From G963666945 sp963666945 (GTDB lineage Bacteria > Bacteroidota > Bacteroidia > Bacteroidales > Marinifilaceae), in the NCBI GenBank assembly GCA_963666945.2, contig CAXXRT010000025.1, forward strand, positions 1 to 64,000: 64,000 bases of DNA, given 5' to 3'. Below are positions 44,275-54,554 of the stretch, piece by piece. Both the position numbers and the translations under genes were made by a program. Position 1 is the stretch's first letter. The number at the start of each line of letters is the position of its first letter. The notes under the pieces were generated by a model that saw only the letters and a program-made list of their open reading frames with translations, made no database searches and was not told where the DNA came from.

Positions 44275-45099
44275 ATGGAAATTAAGGCTGCAGATGTAAT
44301 GAAGTTGCGTAAAGCAACTAATGCCGGTATGATGGACTGTAAAAAAGCCCTTATAGAAGCTGAGGGAAACTTTGATACAGCTATTGATATCATACGTAAA
44401 AGAGGTCTAGCTATTGCTAATAAACGTGCTGACAGAGAAGCTAAAGAAGGTTGTGTACTTGCTAAAGTTTCTGCTGACGGTAAAAATGGGGCAATGGTAG
44501 CTCTTAACTGTGAGACTGACTTTGTTGCTAAGAACGAAGGTTTTATTGCTCTTACAGAAAAAATCCTTAACGTAGCTCTTGAAAATCTTCCTGCAGATAA
44601 GGATGCTCTTTTAAATCTTGATCTTGAAGGTAAAACTATCAACGATCACGTAACTGAGCAAACTGGCATTATCGGCGAGAAACTAGAAATAGGATTCTAC
44701 GGTAAAATTGCTGCTGAAGATGTTGCTGCTTACATACATGCTGGTAACAAACTAGCTACACTTATCGGTTTCAACAAATCTACTGACGAACAAGTTAAGA
44801 AAGATGTTGCTATGCAGGCTGCTGCTATGGCTCCTATCGCTATTGACAAAGATGATGTTCCAGAAAATGTTGTTGCTCACGAATTAGAAATTGGTAAAGG
44901 AAAAGCTCGTGAAGAAGGCAAACCAGAAGCAATGCTTGATAAGATTGCTATGGGCCGTCTTAACAAATTCTTCCAGGAAGCTACTCTTCTTAACCAGACT
45001 TTCGTTAAAGACGGAAAAATTTCTGTTAAACAATATTTGCAACAAGCAGACAAGGATCTTACTGCAACAGATATGGTGAGATTCACATTAAACGACTAA
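44275..45099 (+). CDS. tsf: Translation elongation factor Ts
   Basis: EF-Ts, the nucleotide-exchange factor for EF-Tu, 274 residues. I start it at the ATG at 44275, giving MEIKAADVMKLRKATNAGMM; the TTG at 44248 is not needed. The N-terminal UBA-like domain is followed by LNCETDFVAKNEGFI (EF-Tu contact) and the two-part core, ending ISVKQYLQQADKDLTATDMV. It closes the rplM-rpsI-rpsB-tsf cluster; a strong terminator follows. Confidence 0.97.
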   Translation: MEIKAADVMKLRKATNAGMMDCKKALIEAEGNFDTAIDIIRKRGLAIANKRADREAKEGCVLAKVSADGKNGAMVALNCETDFVAKNEGFIALTEKILNVALENLPADKDALLNLDLEGKTINDHVTEQTGIIGEKLEIGFYGKIAAEDVAAYIHAGNKLATLIGFNKSTDEQVKKDVAMQAAAMAPIAIDKDDVPENVVAHELEIGKGKAREEGKPEAMLDKIAMGRLNKFFQEATLLNQTFVKDGKISVKQYLQQADKDLTATDMVRFTLND

Positions 45100-45120
45100 T
45101 TATTTTGAGTTTAATATACT

Positions 45121-45150
45121 AAAAAGGGTGGTTATGAACCACCCTTTTTT
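45121..45150. terminator. Bidirectional terminator between tsf and the DUF4302 gene
   Basis: A 13-bp stem (AAAAAGGGTGGTT with AACCACCCTTTTT) and a 3-base loop, with T runs on both strands. It serves tsf on the plus strand and the SusCD locus on the minus strand. Confidence 0.92.
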
Positions 45151-45171
45151 ATTATACCATTATTAATTTCT

Positions 45172-46428
45172 TTATTTAGGAGAGACTTTAAAATAATACA
45201 TAGGATAAGCCTTACTTACCAGAATAAATCCAGGCCCATCGGGAACCACATACATTCCATTGGGTTCAAACAATATGGTTGTGAAAACCTTACCGGCATC
45301 ATCAGGAGCATTGTAAATATCTTTCCACCAGCTACCAATAACGTTATAAGCCCATTGGTTGACTATTATGTCCTCACCAGCTTTACCATATGTGATTCCT
45401 GCAAAACCTGCCCAGGCATCGTCAATAGTTGGATTAAATCCAATAAAATATCCCCACTGAGAATATAATTGAAATTCATAAAAACCCGGAATACTATCCC
45501 TTATGATCTTATATGCATCCGCTAAAGCATCTGAATATCCGACTACTCCATAAAAATTATGAGAAAGAAATGCATCAACAGCACCTTCTATTGTAAAAGC
45601 CGGTGCATTTGAATACTTAACACTTCCCTTTATCTGTGAGTCAGCTATTTCAAATAATTCAGAATCAATATTAAGATTAAATTTCTCAATGGCTTTGCCC
45701 TCAACTTCAACGGGTTCTCTAAAAGAAAATCCAGAAGGAGTGAAATAAATCTTCCTTCTCTCGTTCTTTACTTCGCCATCACCTGTTTTGAAAGTAATTG
45801 TTACTTCCCGATTGTCAGAATAAGCAAAACTGATATTAGAACCAAAACCCTCAGTCACATCTATCTCTCTAAAAAATGGTGCATTAGGAACATTTTTCAG
45901 AAGCTTTGAAAAGATATTCATATTCTTGATACCATTTTCAGTTGATTCCTCAGCTGGATAAAGAACCATAGTAGAACCTCCAATCTTTCCCTTTAACACA
46001 ATTTTTTCAGCAGTAATTTCTTTAAAAAAGAACTCAAAATCCCCGCCTATACCATCACCGGGATTCCCTTCGATGGGATCAGATAGTTTATGAAATTGTG
46101 AATAGGTCACAAATGAAAGCAATATATCCTGTTCTGCTTTTATTTTGTATAAACTTGTATCTATTTCACCTGTAATATCACCAATTACAGAGGCTACTCC
46201 CAGATCATCAAAGTTAATTTGAAATTGAAATCCCCCGTACGAATCCTCACTTGGATAATATAATGTTTTCCATCCATACTCAGGCGATGTAAGTATATCA
46301 GAATACTTCTGAATCCTTTCTTTTATCCTTTGGTCAGGACTCTTGTCAAACTTATTCTCAAAATCATCATTATTACATGCCTGAAGAATAAGACCAAATG
46401 CAATAAATATATATAAAAGCTTTTTCAT
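45172..46428 (-). CDS. DUF4302 domain lipoprotein
   Basis: A 418-residue lipoprotein (signal 1-17, lipobox LILQAC) of the DUF4302 family, a surface or periplasmic family found near SusC/SusD pairs. The opening NNDDFENKFDKSPDQRIKER and YSDILTSPEYGWKTLYYPSED segments are family-typical. The frame is intact, unlike the three genes upstream of it. It is the last gene of the sigma/FecR/SusC/SusD/metallohydrolase locus, 16 bp after the hydrolase, and probably binds or presents substrate. No enzyme activity is known. Confidence 0.8.
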   Translation of the reverse strand: MKKLLYIFIAFGLILQACNNDDFENKFDKSPDQRIKERIQKYSDILTSPEYGWKTLYYPSEDSYGGFQFQINFDDLGVASVIGDITGEIDTSLYKIKAEQDILLSFVTYSQFHKLSDPIEGNPGDGIGGDFEFFFKEITAEKIVLKGKIGGSTMVLYPAEESTENGIKNMNIFSKLLKNVPNAPFFREIDVTEGFGSNISFAYSDNREVTITFKTGDGEVKNERRKIYFTPSGFSFREPVEVEGKAIEKFNLNIDSELFEIADSQIKGSVKYSNAPAFTIEGAVDAFLSHNFYGVVGYSDALADAYKIIRDSIPGFYEFQLYSQWGYFIGFNPTIDDAWAGFAGITYGKAGEDIIVNQWAYNVIGSWWKDIYNAPDDAGKVFTTILFEPNGMYVVPDGPGFILVSKAYPMYYFKVSPK

Positions 46429-46444
46429 AGTTTAAACTTTTCAT

Positions 46445-47289
46445 TTACAAATTATCAACTGCAGTAGCAATAGCCTCTTGCAAGTCATATATATCAATTT
46501 TCCAGATATTTCTGAAGTATGTTGCAACATACTCCTCTTTCTGTCTTATGATGGCTCTTCCTTCTTCTGGTGCGCTATTGACAAGATTTTCCCACTCATC
46601 GTAGCTATTTGTAAGAATAGTAGCAACCATTTCAACAAAATCTTCATTAGCCTCACTCATAGAATAAGGAGTAATAAATCCCCTTTCCAGAGCATATGCA
46701 AGATTATGATCATACCATTTTGAAGTATAAAATTCTGTCGATATCGATTTAAAATCTGCAGGATACATTATTGTCTGATGCAGAATATGAGCAAACTCAT
46801 GATGAATTGTATGGAACTGCATTTTTAAATCTTCCTTATTTTCTTTTGAAAAATAGTTAATATTAAAGACAACCACTTTTCTTCCCCCTTCAGCTTGTCC
46901 TAAGGTGATTGTTCCCTCATTATTGAAATTATAACTACCTACAAGAACCATCTGTTTGGGGATAAATCTTTTTACAAAATCTTCCCCTCCTTCTTTTACA
47001 TAAGGATTTATCCAAAACCCTGCGCATAGTTACTAAGAAAGGGGATAACCTTGTCCAATCTGGGAGGAGTAAGAATCTTCTCATTATCGACCTCAGAATC
47101 GTCCCATCTATATTTTATCTCCATATTAAAAGGGTTTGTAAGAGAATCCATTATCCACTTATCAACCTTATTTAACAAAGGCTCTGAAGTATCAATAATA
47201 GATTCTGTAAGGGAATCCTCATCGGAACATGAAATAGTCAATAGTCCCAATGCAAGAAATATTATTATATATATATTCTTAAATTTCAT
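46445..47289 (-). pseudogene. SusCD-associated zinc metallohydrolase lipoprotein, one missing base
   Basis: Predicted lipoprotein (signal 1-20, lipobox LLTISC) with a zinc-peptidase HExxH motif in TIHHEFAHILHQT and a downstream Glu in NEDFVEMVATIL, matching the substrate import-associated zinc metallohydrolase family that accompanies SusC/SusD pairs. The frame breaks at 47014-47017, where the minus strand reads TTTT before GGATAAAT; a fifth T restores NYAQGFWINPYVKEGG and one 281-residue protein. Both halves are otherwise intact, so an undamaged protein with a base-call error, or a very recent inactivation, is likely. It follows SusD by 23 bp. Confidence 0.85.
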
Positions 47290-47312
47290 AACTTAATCTT
47301 TTATTATTTCAA

Positions 47313-48825
47313 CTACCTTGGATTAGGTCTAATACCAAAAGAAATTGCACTCTTAGGAATCTGCAGATTTTTCCTGTTATCATCGCCGGCAAGTTCATAC
47401 GTGTTGCCATCAATATCCTTATGAGTCACAGGAATTTGGAAGCGTCCTTATGTCAAACCACCTCAAACCTTCAAATAAATATTCAACCCTTCTTTGTCTT
47501 AAAATACATTTTAGATATGCAGCCTGATCAGCATCAATATCATAGAAAGCTTTAAGTTCCGTTTTCATCGCTTGAATATAATGCCTTTACATTTTCATCA
47601 GTCACCGGACCTGCTTTGGAAGCATAGTCAGTAACCCTTTTACTAAAAAATGCATCCAAATCATTACGGGCAGACTCATATTCTTTTTTCATTACATAAG
47701 CCTCTGCTCTACTTAACAACACCTCTTCAACAGAAAACAATGGAGCAGTGAGATAAATATAGCCAGTTTCAGAACTTATATCTGTTTTTTTAAAGTTCTC
47801 AAAAAACTTGGGAATCAACCTCCTGTCAAAACCACTATAGTAACGTATACTGTAAGAGTAGGAACCTCCACATACTAGATCTTTATCCATAATCTCCTGC
47901 TCCTGCTCCAGTCCGTACCCATAACGTTGATATGCGTAATATCTTGACCATATAGACATAACGGAAGTCATCAAAAGATTAGACTTTTCACCAGTAGAAT
48001 TATACTGCTGCTTTATTTCTTCAACAGAAAGACTTTTATAAAATCCATTCCAGTCTCTGAGTTGGGAAGCAGGATTAACACCCAGTATTTCATTTGTATG
48101 TTTAAGTACCATATCCCAGTTACCCATAAAAAGATAAACTCTTGTAGCAAAGGCATGAGCTGCAGCAATGTTAAAATGATATTTTGGAATCTTATAGGCC
48201 TCATCTTTAATATAGCTAATTCCTTCCTTCCATTTCTTTTACAATCTTTCCATAGATAAAGCCAACAGTCTCACGCTTATACTCTTTAATAACCACCTTT
48301 TCTGGCTCATCCACCCAGGGAACTCCTAAATCGGTGTCAGAAACTAGCAGGATTGTAATGTTTTGCCCACAGGTTAACCAACATGAAATGAGCATATGCC
48401 CTTGCAAGCAAAGCCTCTCCATATTGAGCCTGAAATCTTTCAGGTATACTTCCATCGCTAAGTTTCTCTTTATCTATTACTTCCAAAACATCATTAGCAT
48501 GTGCTACAGCCTGATAGCAAGCACTCCAATAATAGTCTGGAGAATCCTGACTATCAACGGTAGAAATATTCCAGAAAAATGGCTGCTCGTATTGTTTCAC
48601 AAAAGGAGCCTCAGAACCAGCATCCCCTGCATTATCACTCATAGAATGACAGAAACCAAAATAAGTAGCATCCGGATAAGCCTTAACCAAAAGTTCAGAA
48701 AGATCTTCAGGAGTATCTATTGATGTCCTGTTATCTGGAATCTTATCAAGATATCCATCACACGAGGCAAGAAATATCCCCGCCAATAAAATTGAAATAT
48801 AAAGTAAATATTTTATTCTCATCAC
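47313..48825 (-). pseudogene. SusD/RagB-type outer-membrane substrate-binding lipoprotein, four single-base indels
   Basis: SusD-family lipoproteins lie over the SusC barrel and capture the substrate. Signal about 1-20 with lipobox LASC, then CDGYLDKIPDNRTSID, ARAYAHFMLVNLWAKHYNP (TPR-like helices), NVYLFMGNWD-like and the C-terminal RQRRVEYLFEGLRWFDIRR and PKSAISFGIRPNPR. The frame is interrupted at about 48341 (+1), 48222-48230 (+1), 47562-47565 (+1) and 47446-47447 (+1). Removing these four bases gives one continuous 502-residue protein, a normal SusD length, with no other stops. It starts 9 bp after the SusC stop. Confidence 0.88.
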
Positions 48826-48834
48826 TTGTATTTT

Positions 48835-51800
48835 TTAGATTCCTAATTTCAATGTAAATGTTACTTGTTTTGGTACAGGCATTGCAACCCCACCAGAACC
48901 AAAGAACTCAGGATCCTGTCCATTAAGCTTACTATCAGAATAAAGTAATAAAAGATTTGTTGCCTGAGCTTTGAAAGACATACTACTAAATCCTATTTTA
49001 CTTACAAATGTTTTTGGTAATTGATAAGATAAAGATATTTCCTTTAATCTAACAAAATCACCCTTTGCTACTCTCTGATCAGAATAATTATAAGCATTAT
49101 ATGCTGTTCTCAAATCAGACATCTCTGAATCCAAACGATTACTATTAACAGCAGGTATATTTGTAATCTTTTCCTCTCCACTCATCACCCATCTATTTAT
49201 CATACCTTTTTGTCATAGCATCCCAATCACTATATGCAGAATTATAAGTCGGATAAAGACGGATAACATTTCCAAACTGATAGGTACAAAATACATTTAA
49301 TCTCCAGTTCTTATATTCAAATACATTTGATACACCACCAGTAACCTTAGGATCAATACATCCATCATATTTTAAATGTTTATACTCAGAGCTCTGAAAG
49401 TCTACGTCACTTATAACCTTTTCCCCTTCTTCATTGTAAAACTGAGGAAGTCCTCTTTCTTCAAGACCTCCAAATCTGAGGGAGAAAAGACTTCTTACGG
49501 GATAACCCTCCATGGGTCCTCCCTCTGGCTTAACTAAATCGTAAACATCAGGTTCAGATTTAAGATTAGTAATTTCATTCTCATTATAGGCATAAGTAAT
49601 ATTTGTTGTCCAACTAAAGCCCTTATAATTGATATTCTTTGTATTTAAAGTTAACTCTATACCCTTAGAATCCATATCTGCATATTGGCAAACTTCCACA
49701 TTTCCCCTCCTATTCCCGATGTTTTAATATAAGCAATTAAATCAAAACCTTTCCTTTGTAGGCATCAACAGTCAGGGAAATTCTATTACTTAGGAATCCC
49801 ATATCAATACCAATGTTTGTCTCATATTGTTTTTCCCATGTAAGCTCACTATTTTCTCCTGATTCTCTATAGATAGAAGACTCTTTTTCAACTTCCCTAT
49901 TTCTGAATGTTACCTCATTCATATATATTGCAGTTGAATTTTTTGCAGGCCCCATACTAGCAGTAAGCCCATAAGTCCTCTTAATGAAAGATACGATAGC
50001 CAATCAACCTCTTTCAGAAAAGACTCTTCCTTTGCGTTCCACTTGGCACTGATATTCCAGGTAGGCAACCATCTTGCATCTTTTGACTTACCCAATCTAT
50101 TTGAACCATCAATTCTACATGTACCATTTACAGTATATTTCCCGGCATATGAATATCCGGCATTAGCAAAGGCAGCAATAAATCTGTCATAAGATTCTTC
50201 CATGCCGTAAGGATTGAAGCCAGATTCTATAAGTTTCTGATAAAATTTATAATCAACTAAAAGGAACACCGCCCTTGTCGTATTGATAACCAGGACCATT
50301 AAACCATGTATTTTGTCTGTCCGCATATTTAAGTTCCTGTCCCGCCAATACATTTACACTATGAATATCATCATAAATCTTATTAAAATTCACGATGTTC
50401 CTAAAATAAAAATTCACGAGTTTATTATCTTCCCTATTATAAAAGCCTCCATAAGGAAGTACAGGTATAGGTTCCGCATCGGATTGTTTTTATCCCTGTA
50501 CAAAAAACGATTATACCCTCTAATTGTTGAATCATCTGCAGCTCTATATGCATTAGCAACATTTGAATTCTCTTTAATCTTATGTTCGTTTGTAGCCTTC
50601 ACGTACCTCATGGCACCCACGAACTTATAATCTAAAGCTTTGGAGAACTTATAATTCAATTCTGTCTGAATATTTAAGTCCAACACATTAAGATCAATGT
50701 AATTATTTTCGAATTCATAAAGAATATTAAAAGGAGAATAATTAAGACGAAAGAATTCATAGTTTCCATTTTCATCATAGGGAGTCAATGTTCTGCTGGT
50801 ATTCAGTGCATATGAAAAAGGATTTATGTCAAAATCACGTGAATACTGACCATTAACCTTATCATCTACCCTTTTAAATGTACCAGGCACCTTTTGCTCT
50901 CTAACAGAAGCATTTGCCTGAATTCCAAAAGTAAGTTTATCCGTGATATCAAAATCACCTTTCATATTAATAGTATACCTGTTTACCTTATCAGCAACAG
51001 ACCAACCTTCATCATTAAGCATAGAAGCAGAGACATAATACCTCGAATTCTCTGTACCTGAAGAAATACTCAAAGAATGGTTCTGTGTTAAGGAATTTCT
51101 AAAGAGAACATCAAACCAGTCAGTATTAGCCAATTCATATCTCTGTAGAAATTTCGCCCTTTCTCCAGGAGTATTTTTAAGTCCAAATCCGTTTTTGGAT
51201 CATATGTATTAATAAGATTATACATCTTATTGAATACTCCCCCATCTTTAGCCCTTGAAACATCCGAATGATTCAGCCAACCCTTTCTTTCCAATTCAAG
51301 AAGAATTGACATATGATCCTGAGAATTCAGAATATCATAATCATCATAGGTAGGCTTCATCTTTACTGTCAGTTCAGATGTTATATTAATACTTGTTTTT
51401 TCCAGCCTTACCCTTTTTAGTTGTAATAACAATCACCCCATTCATTGCTCTTGCACCATAAAGAGCAGTAGCTGAAGCATCTTTTAATATCTGAAAATCC
51501 TGGATATCATCGGCGTTTATACCAGCTACTGAAGAACTAATAAGAGTAGTTGCATCACCTGAAGATAACTGATCAGGAGAAACATCAACAACATCCTCCA
51601 AAACTACACCATCAACAACCCATAAAGGTTTAGTATCCCCATAAATAGAAGAAGCTCCGCGCACTCTGATCTTAGGGGCTGCCCCGAATGTGCCACTAAC
51701 ATTCTGTACAGAAACACCCGCTGCCTTACCTTCCAACATACGTCCAACATCAACCACACCATCCATCTTAGCATCTTTAGCATTAATTTTTGCAGCAGAA

Positions 51801-52491
51801 CCTGTAAAAAGCTTTCTGTCAATTTTTTGATATCCTGTAGAAACAATAACCTCCTCCAATTGCTCAGCATCACTTTTCATCTTTACAAGATAGTTATCTT
51901 TTGCTGTCAGCTTAACTTCCTTTGTCTTCATACCAATAAAAGAGAAAATAAGAATATCACCAGCCCTTAGCATTAACAGAAAAATTAAATTCACCATTAA
52001 TATCTGTAGCAACACCTTTTGATTTATCAGATTTCAAAACAACGGATACCCCAGGTAAAGGATTATTATCTTCATCAACCACCTTGCCTTTTATCAACCT
52101 CTTCTCTTTATCTTCAATATCCTTTGTGGTTTTTTTTCTTTATTATAATATGTTTATTTATAACCTCATAAGTAAGATCAGTGTTTTTCAGACAATCATT
52201 TAAAACATTTTTTATTAATGCATCAGACACATGAATACTTAAATTATTAAATTCAAGTATATCCAAAGAACTATAGGTAAATGCGAAATCGCTTTGGTTT
52301 TGTATCTCTGAGAAAACCTTCTCCATAGGTACTTTATCAAGGTCAAGACTTATTCTGGCTTCCTGAGAATAAATCGACGCATTCAACTGAAAACAAAATA
52401 CCAACACAAGTAAACTTGTTAATTTCATGATTTTAAGGGTTTTTAAAATTTTTCCCCGAGGACAAAACATCCCCACAAACTTTTTTTTCAT
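48835..52491 (-). pseudogene. SusC/RagA-type TonB-dependent transporter with STN domain, ten single-base indels
   Basis: Outer-membrane TonB-dependent importer. In order: signal peptide, an STN domain (signal transfer to FecR, about residues 40-115), a carboxypeptidase-regulatory-like beta domain (KGKVVDEDNNPLPGVSVVLK), the plug (EEVIVSTGYQKIDRK, VRGASSIYGDTKPLWVVDG, KDASATALYGARAMNGVIVI) and the barrel ending QVTFTLKLGI. Ten one-base indels, five gains and five losses, break the frame at 52130, 51964, 51396, 51174, 50470, 50259, 49976, 49755, 49684 and 49196. Repairing them gives exactly 1218 residues. The STN domain and adjacent fecR and sigma genes mean transport is coupled to transcription. 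Confidence 0.9.
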
Positions 52492-52511
52492 AACTTTGTA
52501 CTTTTGTTAAA

Positions 52512-52569
52512 CTTAAGTGTTTCTCAATTACAGGGGTGGTTTGTTGGCGCAAGTGCCCCTGTTTTTTTT
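52512..52569 (+). ncRNA. Possible short antisense RNA between fecR and susC
   Basis: On the plus strand a -7 box TACTTTTG (52499-52506) is followed 25 bp later by a hairpin CAGGGG/CCCCTG (52531-52536 with 52556-52561) and eight T residues: a complete short unit of about 57 bases, transcribed away from susC. It would be antisense to the susC leader. On the minus strand the hairpin lacks a T run. Cis-antisense RNAs near susC genes are known in Bacteroides. There is no -33 box, so the promoter call is weak. Confidence 0.4.
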
Positions 52570-53749
52570 ATTTAGCTTTTATAATCACTAATTTTCCTTT
52601 TTTCTGAAACTTGATTTTATTTGTAGCCTGTAAAATATCCAACACCGCATCAAAATCATCAAATCGCTTGATTTTTGATGTAAACAATTCCTGAGACGCA
52701 GAGTTATTTTGAAAGAAATATTCAAAATCATACCATCGGGATAACTCTTTCATTATATAATCAAGATTCTCGTTATGGAACATAAAGAAACCATCCTTCC
52801 AGGCTGTGGCATACTGAACATCAACTTTTTTTACTTTCAAATTATTATTTGTAATCAACACCTGATATCCGGGAGTAAGTAAAACTTTCTTTTTTAAACT
52901 TGTTTCTACCTCAACCTTCCCATGAACAAGAGTAGTTGCATGCACTTCATTTTTATAAGATCTGACATTAAACCCAGTTCCGAGCACTTTAATTTTAGCA
53001 CTCTCGGTTTCTACCACAAAGGGTTTATTTAAATCCCCGGCAACCTCAAAAAAAGCTTCACCTTCAAGGTAAACCAACCTATCTTTCCCTAAAAATTCTT
53101 CAGGATAAATAAGTTTACTATCGGAATTAACCCAAACCCTGGAACCATCTGATAGATTAAGAATAAACTCCCCATTTTTAGGAACAACCAAGGTATTGTA
53201 TTTTATCTTCTTAGGTGCATTACCTTTCCTTCTTGTGACTTTATAAATCAATGTGTCGTCTCTAACCTTGACCACTGTCTCATCCTTATTTTTCAACAAG
53301 TCGGCGCAACTATCTTCACCTAAAATATATTTCTGTCCTTCAGAGGTAATAAGAGTGGCCTTATTCCCTCCAGGCTTAATTAATTCATGCGGATTTATAG
53401 CGACCTTACAAGGTTCCTGATTACCAAGGTTGTTAAAAAGAAATATACTTATACAAACCACAATAGCAACCATAGCTGCACACTTCAGAAAAGAATATAT
53501 ATTTCTTCTGAATTTTATAACTGATATTTTTTTTTCAAAAGATAAAGTATACTTCTCCTTATTTATCTCATTCATACGATAAGCCCCATCAGTCAACCTA
53601 CTTGTAAGCTTTAATTCTTCAAGAAATGCCCTGTTTTGGGGATCCAGAAGCCATATATTGACATATTCGACCTCCTGTTCCGATGCTTCTCCCCTTAAAT
53701 ACTTATAGAGTATATTTCCGATCAGTATATTTTCCTTAGTATTAGCCAT
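52568..53749 (-). CDS. FecR-type anti-sigma factor
   Basis: Inner-membrane anti-sigma factor that holds the ECF sigma factor until the SusC STN domain signals substrate. It is 393 residues from the ATG at 53749 (MANTKENILIG), an upstream ATG being less likely. A cytoplasmic N-terminus (about 1-80) precedes one helix (FLKCAAMVAIVVCISIFLFN, about 86-105), a FecR domain (VPKNGEFILNLSDGSRVWV to TGFNVRSY, about 195-290) and a C-terminal DUF4974 domain (NENLDYIMKELSRWYDFEY). The reading frame is undamaged. It follows the sigma gene by 60 bp. Confidence 0.93.
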   Translation of the reverse strand: MANTKENILIGNILYKYLRGEASEQEVEYVNIWLLDPQNRAFLEELKLTSRLTDGAYRMNEINKEKYTLSFEKKISVIKFRRNIYSFLKCAAMVAIVVCISIFLFNNLGNQEPCKVAINPHELIKPGGNKATLITSEGQKYILGEDSCADLLKNKDETVVKVRDDTLIYKVTRRKGNAPKKIKYNTLVVPKNGEFILNLSDGSRVWVNSDSKLIYPEEFLGKDRLVYLEGEAFFEVAGDLNKPFVVETESAKIKVLGTGFNVRSYKNEVHATTLVHGKVEVETSLKKKVLLTPGYQVLITNNNLKVKKVDVQYATAWKDGFFMFHNENLDYIMKELSRWYDFEYFFQNNSASQELFTSKIKRFDDFDAVLDILQATNKIKFQKKGKLVIIKAK

Positions 53750-53809
53750 AATATTAATAAACGTTATATAGCTAATACACAAAAAAAGGTATAAGGGGTT
53801 AATTAAAAA

Positions 53810-54364
53810 TTAAAGAAATATAAAATTAAGTATAAAAGAATAATCCTTAAGTTTCTCGCGCAGCTGTTTATGGGCAAATTTTTTATGCACTTTTACTGTA
53901 TTTATACTAAGTTCTAATTCTTCAGCAATATCATTAAAACTCATCCCCTTAATTCTCATAAACATTATTTTCTGGCGCACGGGAGGTAATTCATAAATTG
54001 CTTCCAGAAGTCTGGTCTGTATTTCTTTCTCTATAATCAAATATTCAATATTCTTATCTCTTGAATGATATTCCAAAAGCATCTCTGAATCATTTACCAT
54101 CTTATTATCCCGAAGGTAATTTAAACAGGAATTTCTAACTGAATTATATAAATAAGATTTAAATGTGATTAAATTAGGCATTTTAAGAGACCTTTTCCAA
54201 AAACGTATAAATACTTCCTGTACAATATCCCCCGCAACTTCATCAACTTTAAGTATATCTGTTGCGTAAGAACAAGCCGTTTGGAAAAAGATGCCATAAT
54301 AATGCTTAAGGACTTTCTCGTTCCCCAAATCTATTTCATTATCTAGCATCTCATCTAAATTCAT
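53810..54364 (-). CDS. ECF RNA polymerase sigma factor
   Basis: Extracytoplasmic-function sigma-70 family protein, 184 residues, that should switch on the adjacent SusCD locus. Sigma region 2 lies at about 27-95 (GDIVQEVFIRFWKRS, TFKSYLYNSVRNSCLNYLR) and region 4 at about 120-175 (LPPVRQKIMFMRIKGMSFND, ELELSINTVKVHKKFAHKQL helix-turn-helix). It is the first gene of the locus and stands before fecR, the standard arrangement. It fits the Bacteroidota SusC-linked subgroup. Confidence 0.94.
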   Translation of the reverse strand: MNLDEMLDNEIDLGNEKVLKHYYGIFFQTACSYATDILKVDEVAGDIVQEVFIRFWKRSLKMPNLITFKSYLYNSVRNSCLNYLRDNKMVNDSEMLLEYHSRDKNIEYLIIEKEIQTRLLEAIYELPPVRQKIMFMRIKGMSFNDIAEELELSINTVKVHKKFAHKQLREKLKDYSFILNFIFL

Positions 54365-54413
54365 AAAGGACCCCTAATTTTTTCCACAGGTTATTTTACT
54401 CTATCCAATTCTA

Positions 54414-54426
54414 TACAAATTTTGTA
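54414..54426. promoter_or_regulatory. Perfect inverted repeat upstream of the ECF sigma gene
   Basis: TACAAA-T-TTTGTA is a 13-bp perfect inverted repeat ending 50 bp before the sigma start codon. It could be an operator, but the sequence is AT-rich and a chance match is possible. The stretch 54365-54554 otherwise has no gene. Confidence 0.3.
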
Positions 54427-54554
54427 AAAGAAATCCTAAAACCCAAGAAACTGAAGGAATATTTATATCATAATAACTTTATTGATTCCAGAATAGCTGA
54501 ACGACAATACTTTTAGAAAAAGGATCTTCTAATATGGGGAGTTTTACTAAACAC

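Noticed and set aside
49737..50353. Several independent small genes in the SusC region
   Set aside because: The fragments join into one SusC protein when single bases are restored; they are not separate genes.
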